Assembly (NCBI RefSeq): GCF_015207255.1
Contig: NZ_JADEXG010000035.1
Location: forward strand, 1 to 51,705
Reading direction: 5' to 3'
DNA: 51,705 bases
Source: Vasconcelosia minhoensis LEGE 07310
GTDB taxonomy: Bacteria > Cyanobacteriota > Cyanobacteriia > Phormidesmidales > Phormidesmidaceae
In this document: positions 17,163 through 25,677 of the stretch, in pieces
Position numbering within the stretch: the first letter of the stretch is position 1
How the letters are laid out: each line of letters opens with the position of its first letter
Translations under genes and position numbers: made by a program
Notes under the pieces: generated by a model
Told to the model about the DNA's origin: nothing
The model's input: the letters and a program-made list of their open reading frames with translations, nothing else
The model's database searches: none

Positions 17163-17906
17163 CTAGTAGGGGCAGCTAGTGGCTCGCTTCAGAGCCTCAA
17201 TTTCCGAAGGCTGCAAACAGCGATATTGCCCAACGGGTAGCCGAGCGAGCCGGAGCGGACCGATGGCTACACGGTGTAGCTGAGTAACGGGATGGCCCAA
17301 AGCCTCGGCAGTCCGGCGAATCTGTCGATTGCGCCCTTCCCAAAGGGTGACTTCTAACAGCGTCTGATGGGGGCTTGGCTGCTGAAGTACCCTAACCTTG
17401 GCAGGTAGCGTTTTTTGTCCCGATAGGACTATACCGCGACACCACTGACGGAGGCTAGCCTGAGTCGGATATCCCTTCACAGTCACCTGATAGGTCTTGG
17501 CGATGTGATGCCGGGGGTGAGTCAGCTGGTGGGTGAGCTCACCATCATTGGTCAATAGCAGGGCTCCCGTCGAATCAGTATCTAGCCGACCAACCGGGTG
17601 CAAGCCCTGACCCTGACGCCATTCAGCCGCTAAACAGTCAAGCACAGTCGTCCTACCCTGGGGGTCTTGGCAGGTAGAAACTACCCCTAACGGTTTATGT
17701 AGTAGAAAGTAAGCAGATTCAGGTCGTCCAATTGTTGCTAGCGCAACGCCATCGACTTGAACCAGGTCGACGCTTGGATCGGCGCTTTGTCCGAGATTTG
17801 CAATCGCGCCATTAACCGTTACCCTTTTCTCTCGAATCAGCTGTTCGGCCTGACGGCGGGATGCAATCCCCCACTGAGACAGAAGCTTTTGAAGCCTTTC
17901 AGTCAT
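17163..17906 (-). CDS. Pseudouridine synthase, RsuA/RluB/E/F family
   Basis: The enzyme isomerises a specific uridine in rRNA. The 247-residue protein has an N-terminal S4 RNA-binding domain (ERLQKLLSQWGIASRRQAEQ). The catalytic domain has its Asp in HPVGRLDTDSTGALLLTNDG and a C-terminal GRNRQIRRTAEALGHPV motif. Length and motif order suit RluB-type enzymes acting on 23S rRNA, but the target cannot be decided from sequence. It follows the RodZ-like gene on the same strand, upstream by about 100 bases. Confidence 0.9.
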   Translation of the reverse strand: MTERLQKLLSQWGIASRRQAEQLIREKRVTVNGAIANLGQSADPSVDLVQVDGVALATIGRPESAYFLLHKPLGVVSTCQDPQGRTTVLDCLAAEWRQGQGLHPVGRLDTDSTGALLLTNDGELTHQLTHPRHHIAKTYQVTVKGYPTQASLRQWCRGIVLSGQKTLPAKVRVLQQPSPHQTLLEVTLWEGRNRQIRRTAEALGHPVTQLHRVAIGPLRLARLPVGQYRCLQPSEIEALKRATSCPY

Positions 17907-18013
17907 GGTCCGTTACTCAACTGGCAAGCTTACCCCAACAGGACGCTATACCAGCTTAGATTGTGCCTGTTGATCAACTGCCTACTCAATACTAATCAGT
18001 ATCAATAAGTCAA

Positions 18014-19426
18014 TCAGGGCGCAATTGACTTCAACCGATTCCCAGGTATCCATACCTTGAGCCATCCGCCGCCGGTATCAGGATGATTTTGGGCCTCAAC
18101 CCAACCCTGATGAGCGCTCACGATCCGTCGCACGATGGCTAAGCCTAGCCCTGTACCGCCAGCAGTTCCCAATTCCTGAGCCGATTTCTCGCTGTCGGCG
18201 CGGCTGCGAGCCGGATCGGAACGATAGAACCGTTCAAACACATGGGGCAAATCTTGCTCTAAAAATCCACCGCCCTGGTCGATTACCTCAAATAGAATGG
18301 CCGGCAGAGCCGCTCTTTCACCATCCTCAGTCCGAGCTTTCAAACGATCGCTAGCGGAAGCATTGCCGGCATCGTTTTCAGGCGCATAGCAGGTTAGATC
18401 AAGCCTCAGCTGCACGCGAATCGTCTGCTGCGCTGGGCTATACTTGACCGCATTATTAAGCAGGTTAAAAAAAACTCGGTGCATCAGCCCCGGATTGACC
18501 TGCGCAATCAGCTGCGGCGGTCCGCTATAGACAAACTCTACTTGCTTCAGTAGCGCCAGTGGTTCCAGGCTCTGGCAAGCATTTTGAATCAGTGGCACCA
18601 GGTCGGCGTCACTGTCATCATCATCGAGCTGACCCTGCTGCTCTAGCTGGCTCAGGCTGAGCACATCATCGACGAGCTGACCCAGCCGTACGACCTCTTT
18701 GATCAGACGCTCAACCCAATGTTTGAGGGAGTCATCAACCCGACCTTGCAGCGTCTCTGCAACTAAACGGATCGAGGTGAGGGGCGTTTTTAACTCATGG
18801 GCAACGTCTGACAGCCAGCGATCGCGCTGCTGAGCCTGCGCGATCGCGTCCTGCCGGGGTTCTAAAAAAATGCCGACCTGCCCTTCTGGCAGCGGAATCC
18901 CGCACCCCCGAATCGGATAGGCTGGTCGCTCAGAGACGTTGTAGGGATCGGGCGAAATGGAATAAAACGTCCAGGCTAGCTGACAGACCGTCTGAGTTTG
19001 GCGGGTGCGCTCCACCAGCTGGTCAAGCTCATAGGAGCGGGCCAGGGCCAGCAGCAGTCGGGGATACTGCTGGTCGATTTGCGAGTCAATGTCTAAGATC
19101 TTTTGCGCCTGGAGATTACACCAAAGCAGCTGATTTTCTCCATTCACCTGGAGGTAGCCCAGCGGCGCAAACTTCATCACCAGACGGAAGTCGTCAATCT
19201 GCTGATGAAGCGTCTCAGTCTTAGCGCGTTGACTCAGGATAGCGCTGGAAAGCTGAAATTCGTAAGGCAATTCCGGCGACGCAGCATCGGTATTTTGGAT
19301 CTTACTCAACATCAACCTGAGCCGGGCGTTATAGCGCTGACGCAACAGCCAGAGCAAGGCTAGTCCGACGCACAGCCCAATCACAAACCCAATCACGTGA
19401 GCGGCCCCCTGTACTGCCAACAGCAT
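18014..19426 (-). CDS. PAS sensor histidine kinase, SphS/PhoR-like
   Basis: The 470-residue kinase starts with a membrane segment (residues 8-28) and has a PAS-like domain at about 75-190 (RLVMKFAPLGYLQVNGENQL). The HisKA His is H210 in SDVAHELKTPLTSIRLVAET. A HATPase_c domain follows, with NNAVKYSP, VIDQGGGF, FERFYRSDPARS and GTGLGLAIV. This layout and the phrase RWLSDVAHELKTPLTS resemble SphS, the cyanobacterial phosphate-starvation kinase. SphS and SphR are often unlinked, which would explain the lack of a regulator here. I give no symbol because other PAS kinases share the plan. Confidence 0.8.
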   Translation of the reverse strand: MLLAVQGAAHVIGFVIGLCVGLALLWLLRQRYNARLRLMLSKIQNTDAASPELPYEFQLSSAILSQRAKTETLHQQIDDFRLVMKFAPLGYLQVNGENQLLWCNLQAQKILDIDSQIDQQYPRLLLALARSYELDQLVERTRQTQTVCQLAWTFYSISPDPYNVSERPAYPIRGCGIPLPEGQVGIFLEPRQDAIAQAQQRDRWLSDVAHELKTPLTSIRLVAETLQGRVDDSLKHWVERLIKEVVRLGQLVDDVLSLSQLEQQGQLDDDDSDADLVPLIQNACQSLEPLALLKQVEFVYSGPPQLIAQVNPGLMHRVFFNLLNNAVKYSPAQQTIRVQLRLDLTCYAPENDAGNASASDRLKARTEDGERAALPAILFEVIDQGGGFLEQDLPHVFERFYRSDPARSRADSEKSAQELGTAGGTGLGLAIVRRIVSAHQGWVEAQNHPDTGGGWLKVWIPGNRLKSIAP

Positions 19427-19509
19427 AGCACCCCAAAAAAAACACCCCCAAAAAGGCGGTGCTTAAAAAGGTTAGGATCAAGGATTTAATAAGATGCACA
19501 ACTCCCGAG

Positions 19510-19591
19510 CCCTCATCCCCAACCCTTCTCCCGGGGGAGAAGGGGGCCGGATCTAGCTCCCTCTCCCCCGGGGAGAGGGCCGGGGTGAGGG
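19510..19591. repeat. Dispersed palindromic repeat of the CCCTCATCCCC...GGGGTGAGGG type
   Basis: The 82-base unit starts CCCTCATCCCCAACCC and ends GGGCCGGGGTGAGGG. It contains two nested hairpins (CTTCTCCC/GGGAGAAG and CCTCTCCC/GGGAGAGG). It lies in noncoding DNA between the SphS-like kinase and the DUF4278 gene. Repeats of this kind are common between genes in cyanobacteria and other bacteria and translate as TPALSPGER-like peptides, which explains a spurious antisense frame across it. This is the only copy I see in the window. Confidence 0.75.
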
Positions 19592-19672
19592 CCGCGAGAC
19601 ATGCACAAATGGTCAAGTTATTTAATTCTCGATCCTTAATGCTAAGACGTAAACAGTCTGAGAACGAATTGG

Positions 19673-19846
19673 CTAATGGACTTCTGCACCTCGGTACTTA
19701 AGCCCCGCCGGATGCGGTTGAGCCGCATTGACGGCCCGTCGCAGCGGATAGGTCGCACCCCGATAATGGCCAACTGCGCCGGTCTCTATCACCTGGGCAG
19801 ATGCAGGGGTAGCTTGGTATTGAATTCCACGATAAGACAGGTTCAT
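19673..19846 (-). CDS. DUF4278 domain small protein
   Basis: The 57-residue product begins MNLSYRGIQYQATP, has the central GHYRGATYPLRR and ends LKYRGAEVH. These are the repeated YRG motifs of DUF4278, a family of short cyanobacterial proteins of unknown role. I chose the third clustered ATG (19846) because the GAGG ribosome-binding site is 8 bases away from it and only 2 bases from the upstream ATG at 19852. About 265 bases with no gene lie between it and the next gene at 20112. Confidence 0.75.
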   Translation of the reverse strand: MNLSYRGIQYQATPASAQVIETGAVGHYRGATYPLRRAVNAAQPHPAGLKYRGAEVH

Positions 19847-20111
19847 AATCATCGCCTCTGATAACAATATGGGGTGAATGAGGCGCGTTCCTTCGGGCGG
19901 GTTCCTTGAGGAAAGCCCCTACTTCCGTCTCCCTCCTAGAAGCTGTAGCTGACTAAAAAGAAGATGAACGATTTATTTCTGTATCTATTGTTACCAATTT
20001 TTCTCAAAATGTCAATACCTGCCTTTATTTTTTAGAGTCCAAACAGGTTAAGGATCTGAGCCGACGGTAGCGGCTGAATTTGGGCTGAGATACAGGCTTG
20101 GTCAGGCTCGC

Positions 20112-21254
20112 TCATGCCGGAAAATTCTCAGACTGCGCCGAATGCTTCAGCTCCGGCGCAGAGAATTTCCAACGCTGCTGCACAGAAAGGCTCCGAGCCG
20201 CCATCATGGCTTGAAACAGCGGTGTTGGCAGGGCCTGCTCAACCGGCCAGACACCCGGCTGCTGGAGCTGCCCGCTCAAAATTAGCTGGGCCAGGCTGCC
20301 GGTACCATGCCCAGCGGCGCGGGCCGTGTCTGGATGTTCAAAGGTGCAGAGGTAGTCCGCTGGGCGGCCATCTTGAATTCCCGCGATCGCGACCCGCATG
20401 GCGATCCCGGTCTGGCTAAAGCGGTCGGTGACTCGGGTCATTTGGTAGCTGACCTGGGAGAGAAACTCAATCACAGTCGGACTCTTCAGCCAGGCTTTGG
20501 GCAGCCGGTGAGCGACCAGCCAGGTGAGATGGTTGTAGTAATCGGGCACAGAGCCGAACTTGGTGACCCAAGTCTGCACCTGGGGAAAGGTCTCGGCCAG
20601 CGTCAGCGCCTCTACCGTATTGAACCAGTAGACACCGCCCTGACCATAGCGAGGGAACTCCAAGACCTGCCGCTGGCTGTAGGGCGAGATCGACTGCCAC
20701 TCGCCATTGATCTTGCTGAAAAAAGGTGTCTGGAGCTCAATGAAAGTCGTACGCATGACCGTGACGCCCGCACCTCCCGAACCGGCAACCAGGTAGCTAA
20801 GATGAACCGACTCGGCCTGGTCAAACTGCTCAATCCCCAGCCGCACCAGACTGCCCGAGATGCCCGGAAAGATGCCGGTGCTGACAACTGCGGTAACACC
20901 AGCCGTCTGGGCCAACCCTCGGTAGGTCAGGGCCTGGCGCACGTGGTCAGGGCTGTCGGCGACGTCGAGGTAGGCGATCTTCTGAGCAATGCAGGTCTGG
21001 AGCACGTGATGGTTGCGATCGCGGAACGGACCGGCGCAGTGAATCACCAGGTCGTGAGCCGCGATCGCAGCTTCTACCGCCGCCTCATCGGCCAGCGGCA
21101 GAGACAGATAGCGCTGTCGAGATTGGAGCTTAAACCCGGGCTGGGCTCGGCGACCGGTTAAAGTCAGAGCCGCATCGGTATGAGCTAGCAGATCAGCCGC
21201 GATCGCACGGCCAATCCGACCGCTGCCACCAATCACTAAAACCTGCTGGGTCAA
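20112..21254 (-). CDS. Saccharopine dehydrogenase-like NAD(P)-binding oxidoreductase
   Basis: The 380-residue protein has an N-terminal Rossmann fold with VLVIGGSGRIGRAIAADLL. HDLVIHCAGPFRDRNHHVL and AYLDVADSPDH follow, as in the saccharopine dehydrogenase/trans-acting enoyl reductase superfamily. The C-terminal half (VYWFNTVEALTLAETFP, TFEHPDTARAAGHGTG) completes the family plan. The substrate is unknown. The start codon is TTG at 21254, whose TTGA overlaps the TGA stop of the peroxiredoxin gene, so translation is coupled to it. A redox or lipid-modifying role is possible but not shown. Confidence 0.75.
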   Translation of the reverse strand: MTQQVLVIGGSGRIGRAIAADLLAHTDAALTLTGRRAQPGFKLQSRQRYLSLPLADEAAVEAAIAAHDLVIHCAGPFRDRNHHVLQTCIAQKIAYLDVADSPDHVRQALTYRGLAQTAGVTAVVSTGIFPGISGSLVRLGIEQFDQAESVHLSYLVAGSGGAGVTVMRTTFIELQTPFFSKINGEWQSISPYSQRQVLEFPRYGQGGVYWFNTVEALTLAETFPQVQTWVTKFGSVPDYYNHLTWLVAHRLPKAWLKSPTVIEFLSQVSYQMTRVTDRFSQTGIAMRVAIAGIQDGRPADYLCTFEHPDTARAAGHGTGSLAQLILSGQLQQPGVWPVEQALPTPLFQAMMAARSLSVQQRWKFSAPELKHSAQSENFPA

Positions 21255-21688
21255 AGGGCCAGTTCAGAAAGTACGTCAGTGGCGTGGGTGTCGGTCTTGA
21301 CGCTGTCATAGACCTTTTGAATCACGCCTTTTTCATCAATCACAAAGGTAACCCGCTTAGAATGGCCATCACCGTCTACGTCGTAGGCCTGGCTGAGGGA
21401 ACCATCGGTATCGACAATTAGCGGAAAGGGTAGATTGAACTTATTTTTGAATGCCTGGTGAGACGCCTCATCATCCTGACTGACGCCCAGCACGACGGCA
21501 TCCTTATCTGTGTACTGGTCATAGGCATCGCGGAAGCTACAGGCTTCTTTAGTACAGCCAGGCGTATCGTCCTTGGGATAAAAATAGAGAACGACGACTT
21601 TCCCTTCGTAGTCGGACAGCGTAATCGGCTTGCCGGTGTCGTCCTTAGCAGTAAAGTTGGGAGCGGTGATTCCTGCTGAGAGTGCCAT
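21251..21688 (-). CDS. bcp: Peroxiredoxin Q / bacterioferritin comigratory protein
   Basis: This thiol peroxidase reduces hydrogen peroxide and organic hydroperoxides using thioredoxin. The 145-residue protein has the PrxQ signature DDTPGCTKEACSFRD. The peroxidatic Cys is in PGC and the resolving Cys lies five residues later. YFYPKDD and the conserved VDTDGSLSQAYDV segment are also present. The ATG at 21688 is preferred over a TTG six bases earlier because AGGA is correctly spaced from the ATG. The stop overlaps the start of the oxidoreductase gene. Confidence 0.94.
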   Translation of the reverse strand: MALSAGITAPNFTAKDDTGKPITLSDYEGKVVVLYFYPKDDTPGCTKEACSFRDAYDQYTDKDAVVLGVSQDDEASHQAFKNKFNLPFPLIVDTDGSLSQAYDVDGDGHSKRVTFVIDEKGVIQKVYDSVKTDTHATDVLSELAL

Positions 21689-21874
21689 AGTCAATTCCTA
21701 AAACGGTTTACAGCGCTTAAGTCGCTACCGATTTTAGCATCGGGCGTCGTCCGGCTGACCCTTGCTAAGGTTGGGTTTCCCCAAACAAAGTTAGGGTTCT
21801 CCCGAGGCCAAGCTGTAATTACCGGATACCGATTTGTCGGCCGGACTTCGTTTGACGTTACTGGAGGCAATCAG

Positions 21875-22147
21875 TTAGTCCCGGCTGATCAGCTTACAGA
21901 AGCGGCTGATTTCGCCCTCGGTTTCTTCCTGGTACAGAAAGGCCAGATTGCTTTCCTCAAACGTCTTAAAGAAATCTTCCCAGGTGATCGCGCCTAGGGT
22001 TTCACTGTCCCCCTGAGGAAACTCAATCCGCAGCAGGCCGGGATCGCCGTCTTCCGCCGTACTTTTTACCGTAGCCGGATGGCCATTACGCGCCTCGACC
22101 CACTGCTTGATAGTGGCGTGGTCGGTAGTGGTTTTAGAGCTAGACAT
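21875..22147 (-). CDS. Conserved small hypothetical protein
   Basis: The 90-residue acidic protein starts MSSSKTTTDHATIKQWVEAR and contains GHPATVKSTAEDGDPGLLRI and SNLAFLYQEETEGE, ending FCKLISRD. I recognise it as a widespread bacterial small-protein type, sometimes mislabelled as a glucan-branching enzyme. It is far too short for that enzyme and has no catalytic motif of it. No membrane segment or signal is visible. It stands alone, 181 bases upstream of bcp on the same strand. Confidence 0.75.
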   Translation of the reverse strand: MSSSKTTTDHATIKQWVEARNGHPATVKSTAEDGDPGLLRIEFPQGDSETLGAITWEDFFKTFEESNLAFLYQEETEGEISRFCKLISRD

Positions 22148-22391
22148 GGTTATAGAGGGAATATATAGAGTATTCAGAGACGGAACGCCTAGATGAGCTG
22201 AAAACGCCCATTGTAGCCGCCTATTGCAACCGTAGGTAAATTTGAGCCATCAGACGTCCATCTGAAGTTAGAAGGGCTGATCACCCATAGCCGTCAGGGC
22301 GGCCAGCTGCGATCGCGGCTAGCTGCCTCTGCTGCCAGAGGTCAGACTCTGCTATTCTCTTAGACTGAGCGCCCCCTTATCCCTATATTCC

Positions 22392-22718
22392 ATGCTATCT
22401 CCGTCCTATTACCTCCTTCGCTCTAGAGCCAGCGGCCAGTACCTCGCCGCGCATCCAGAACAGAAATCAGAAACAGTTCCAGAAAGTTCTAGGCCGCCAG
22501 AGCCGTCTCCCGCCACCGGCTTTCTGCTGCTGTTTTCGACCGACTACGACGCCCTCAGCTACCTCAATCACCATGCCACTGAGGTCGCCAACCAGTTTGG
22601 GGTGGAGGCGATCGCCCGCAGTCAGCTCAAGTCGCTGATCAATCGCTGGAGTTTTACCGGGGTCAGCATTGTCACCGACCCGCTGGTGCCGCTGGTGGAT
22701 TTTTTAGAAGTGTCCTAA
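22392..22718 (+). CDS. Conserved cyanobacterial hypothetical protein
   Basis: The 108-residue soluble protein opens SPSYYLLRSRASGQYLAAHP, passes through a short proline-rich stretch, and then has FLLLFSTDYDALSYLNHHA and RWSFTGVSIVTDPLVPLVDF. The end segments look conserved in pattern with small cyanobacterial proteins I have seen, but I cannot give a family name or function. No transmembrane segment. It is convergent with the ABC permease gene. Confidence 0.65.
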   Translation: MLSPSYYLLRSRASGQYLAAHPEQKSETVPESSRPPEPSPATGFLLLFSTDYDALSYLNHHATEVANQFGVEAIARSQLKSLINRWSFTGVSIVTDPLVPLVDFLEVS

Positions 22719-22752
22719 ACGCACTATTCCTGAGCGTGCGATCGCGCCCGGC

Positions 22753-23805
22753 CTAATTCATCTTCGACAGCCTGATTCGCGGGTCTACGAAAGAAAGCGC
22801 CAGGTCAGCCAGCAGATTGCCCACAATCAGCATTACCGCGCCGATTACCAGGCTCGCCATCACCAGATACAGATCCTGCGACTGCACCGCCTGCAGGGTC
22901 AGCTGCCCCAGCCCAGGCCAGCTGAAGTAGGTTTCGACGATAAAGGAACCGCTGAGTAAGGCCGAGAACTCAAACCCCAGCAGCGTAATTAGCGGGTTGA
23001 TCGCATTGCGCAGCGCGTGGACGTAGATCACCCGGTCTTCCGGCAGTCCCTTGGCCCGCGCCGTTTGAATATAGTCCTGCCGCAGCACGTCGAGCAGCTG
23101 GCCGCGCATCAGCCGCTGTAGGCCAGCAAAGCTGGTAATGCTCAGGGCCAGGGTCGGCAAGATTAGGTGCCAGGCCACATCTAGAATTTGGCCCAGCCAG
23201 TTGAGGTCTTCGTGGTTAATGCTAGTGCGCCCGGCGACGGGAAACAGCGGCGCGGTAAGCTGGGCAAAAAACAGCAGCAGCAGCCCGGTAATGATGGTCG
23301 GAAACCCTTGCCCAATGTAGCTAAGGACCCGCAGCAGCCGGTCCGTCAGCTGATTTTGCCGCACCGCGCTGACAATTCCTAGCGGAATCGCGATCGCCCA
23401 GGTCGCCAGAATCGACGTAATCGACAGCAGCAGCGTATTGGGCACCCGCTCCCAGAGAATTTCCAGGGCCGGTCGCTGGTAGGCAAAGCTCATGCCAAAG
23501 TTGAACCGGGTGACCACCTGCACCAGCCAGCGCCAGTACTGCTGCCATACCGGCAGGTTCAGCCCAAACTGCTGCTCCAGCTGCTCCAGCGTCTCGGGTG
23601 AGATCTGCGGATTTTGCCGCTGGGCCGAGAGAAAGTCGCCCGGGGCCAGCTGAATCACGAAAAAGCTTAGGGCCGAAGCCAGCAGCAGGGTCAGCAGCGC
23701 CTGCAAAACACGCTTAATGATATAGAGCGACGTCTCGCTGGTCAGCAAATCGTGCAGTCTGCTGAAGGGAGAGGCGAGTTTGGGGGTATCTGGCGTAGTA
23801 ACCAT
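22753..23805 (-). CDS. ABC transporter permease, DppB/OppB type
   Basis: This is one of the two membrane subunits of an oligopeptide/nickel-type importer. The roughly 350-residue protein has the N-terminal span RVLQALLTLLLASALSFFVI and the characteristic FVIQLAPGDFL segment. The BPD_transp core ends in the EAA-like loop DYIQTARAKGLPEDRVIYVHALRNA. About six spans are visible. No partner permease, ATPase or binding protein is adjacent, so the complex is scattered or the permease is orphan. I use the ATG at 23805; a TTG at 23826 would add seven residues. Confidence 0.88.
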   Translation of the reverse strand: MVTTPDTPKLASPFSRLHDLLTSETSLYIIKRVLQALLTLLLASALSFFVIQLAPGDFLSAQRQNPQISPETLEQLEQQFGLNLPVWQQYWRWLVQVVTRFNFGMSFAYQRPALEILWERVPNTLLLSITSILATWAIAIPLGIVSAVRQNQLTDRLLRVLSYIGQGFPTIITGLLLLFFAQLTAPLFPVAGRTSINHEDLNWLGQILDVAWHLILPTLALSITSFAGLQRLMRGQLLDVLRQDYIQTARAKGLPEDRVIYVHALRNAINPLITLLGFEFSALLSGSFIVETYFSWPGLGQLTLQAVQSQDLYLVMASLVIGAVMLIVGNLLADLALSFVDPRIRLSKMN

Positions 23806-23846
23806 CGACGAATTATTCCAAGACAATAAAAACTCACGCTTGGCGC

Positions 23847-24362
23847 TTAATACACCACAAGAGACGAAACGGACGCCTGACCCGGCAGCTTTTGCCGGCC
23901 CTGCAAGCCAGCCAGCTCAATCACAAAGCTAAACCCGGCAATCTCTGCCCCCATTTGCTGAATCAGCTGCGCCGTGGCTGCCGCCGTTCCGCCCGTCGCT
24001 AGCAGGTCATCGACAATGAGCACCCGGCTGCCGGCGGTGAAGGCGTCCTGATGGACCTCTAGCCGATCCTGACCGTATTCCAGATCGTAGGAAATAGCAT
24101 GGACAGGGGCAGGCAGCTTACCCGACTTACGCACGGGCGCGAAGCTCTTGCCTAGCTTGTAGGCGAGGGGCATGCCGAAAATGAAGCCGCGCGACTCGAT
24201 ACCGACAATCACATCGGGAGCCAGCTCAGTCGCTTTTGCCGCCATTTGATCAAGGGTGTAGCTAAGCCCTTCGGAGTTTTTAAGCAGCGTGGTAATGTCG
24301 CGATACATGATCCCCGGCTTGGGAAAGTCGGGAACGTCTCGAATCAGCGCCTTTAGATCCAT
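23847..24362 (-). CDS. apt: Adenine phosphoribosyltransferase
   Basis: The enzyme salvages adenine with PRPP to give AMP in the cytosol. The 171-residue protein starts [24 protein letters not shown]. It has the [17 protein letters not shown] segment and the PRPP-binding loop [16 protein letters not shown], and ends SSLVVY. The ATG at 24362 is preferred over the preceding TTG. It lies 41 bases downstream of the permease's start region on the same strand, and no shared function is evident. Confidence 0.95.
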   Translation of the reverse strand: MDLKALIRDVPDFPKPGIMYRDITTLLKNSEGLSYTLDQMAAKATELAPDVIVGIESRGFIFGMPLAYKLGKSFAPVRKSGKLPAPVHAISYDLEYGQDRLEVHQDAFTAGSRVLIVDDLLATGGTAAATAQLIQQMGAEIAGFSFVIELAGLQGRQKLPGQASVSSLVVY

Positions 24363-24425
24363 CAATCAAACCCAGCAGGGCAACCGCAGCCCATAACGCT
24401 AGCCATCTTAGCAGGAGTTTTATGG

Positions 24426-25613
24426 CTAGCGCTCAGGCAGACTGCGCGAGAGACTTTCAAACCAGCCCTTGCGCCAGAAATAGGTGGTGAGGCCAAGCGC
24501 GATCGCGATCATCACCGCCCAGCAGATTGGGTAGCCCCAGTAGGCATCGAGTTCGGGCATATTCCAAGGCGACACCTGCGGATTGAAGTTCATCCCATAG
24601 ACGCCGACGATGAAGGTGAGGGGGATGAAAATCGACGAAATCACCGTCAGCGTCTTCATCACCTCGTTCATCCGGTTGCTGACCGAGGAGAGATAGACGT
24701 CCATCAGGTTGGCGGTCAGCTCACGGTAGGTTTCGACGATATCGAGGACCTGCACCGCATGGTCGTAGCAGTCTTGCAGGTACACCTTCACCTCCGGACG
24801 AATCAGGTCGCTGCTGTCGCGAATCAGGGTGCTGATGGCATTGCGCTGGGGCCAGATCGAGCGCCGCAGGCCCATCAGGTCGCGCCGCACCTGGTAGATC
24901 CGCTGCACCGTTTGACGGGTGGGATTAAAAATCACCTCGTCTTCCAGGGATTCGATCAGCTCGCCATAGTCCTCCAGCACCGGGAAGTAGGCATCCATAA
25001 TCGTATCCAGCAGCGTATAGGCCAGATAGTCTGCACCCTGAGCGCGAATCGTCCCCTGGTTAAACCGAATTCGGTTGCGCACCGGGTCAAAGCAGTCAAT
25101 ATCCAGCTCTTCTTGCACCGTCAGTAGGTAGTTCGGCCCTAGGACGAAGCTCACCTGCTCGTTGATAAAGCCCGCTTCATTACCCGCTTCACTCGGCTTG
25201 GGCATTACCATTCGGGCAATAATCACCAGCTGGTCGTCGTAGTACTCCACCTTGGGCCGCTGCGGCACGTTGACCACGTCTTCTAGCACCAGCGGATGCA
25301 GCTTAAAGACCTCGCCTAGGTGCCGCAGCATCGGCTCGTTGCCCAGGCCCTGAAAGTCGATCCAGGAAATTGAGTGTGACTTGAGAAAAGGCTTGCAGTC
25401 CTCCGGCGTTTTTAGCTCCCGTCGAATCGCCGAGCTAGCCGTATAGTCAATCAGCGTCAGCTCCGGCGGCGAAGCATCTTCCTCGATTACCAGGGTGCCA
25501 GGAGCAGTCCCAATCTCGTCATAATGGTAGTCCCAATGGCGGCGTTCGTCCTCATGCTCGGCCATGCCATCGACTCGCTCGGCTGGAATTAAGGTTGGGT
25601 TCTGGCTAGTCAA
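24426..25613 (-). CDS. corA: Magnesium/cobalt transporter CorA
   Basis: CorA is a homopentameric channel for Mg2+ and Co2+ in the cytoplasmic membrane. The 395-residue protein has a large N-terminal cytosolic domain (WIDFQGLGNEPMLRHLGEVF, LVLEDVVNVPQRPKVEYYDD). The long stalk helix leads to the first span and the selectivity motif in VYGMNFNP. A second span follows, with a basic cytosolic end (YFWRKGWFES). The start seems to be TTG at 25613 with GAGG upstream; an ATG at 25565 is an alternative. It is divergent from the M23-like gene. No M-box riboswitch is visible in the 64-base gap. Confidence 0.93.
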   Translation of the reverse strand: MTSQNPTLIPAERVDGMAEHEDERRHWDYHYDEIGTAPGTLVIEEDASPPELTLIDYTASSAIRRELKTPEDCKPFLKSHSISWIDFQGLGNEPMLRHLGEVFKLHPLVLEDVVNVPQRPKVEYYDDQLVIIARMVMPKPSEAGNEAGFINEQVSFVLGPNYLLTVQEELDIDCFDPVRNRIRFNQGTIRAQGADYLAYTLLDTIMDAYFPVLEDYGELIESLEDEVIFNPTRQTVQRIYQVRRDLMGLRRSIWPQRNAISTLIRDSSDLIRPEVKVYLQDCYDHAVQVLDIVETYRELTANLMDVYLSSVSNRMNEVMKTLTVISSIFIPLTFIVGVYGMNFNPQVSPWNMPELDAYWGYPICWAVMIAIALGLTTYFWRKGWFESLSRSLPER

Positions 25614-25677
25614 CAGGGCTACCTCGCAATATATTGATGCTTAGAATTTATGCTTAAGAAATTTTATCGGCTGCGCT

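Noticed and set aside
19329-19616. Antisense frame with TPALSPGERE peptide
   Set aside because: It is the translation of the dispersed palindromic repeat, not a gene.
20307-21161. 284-residue plus-strand frame opposite the NAD(P)-binding oxidoreductase
   Set aside because: It has no recognisable domain and lies fully antisense to a gene with clear Rossmann motifs.
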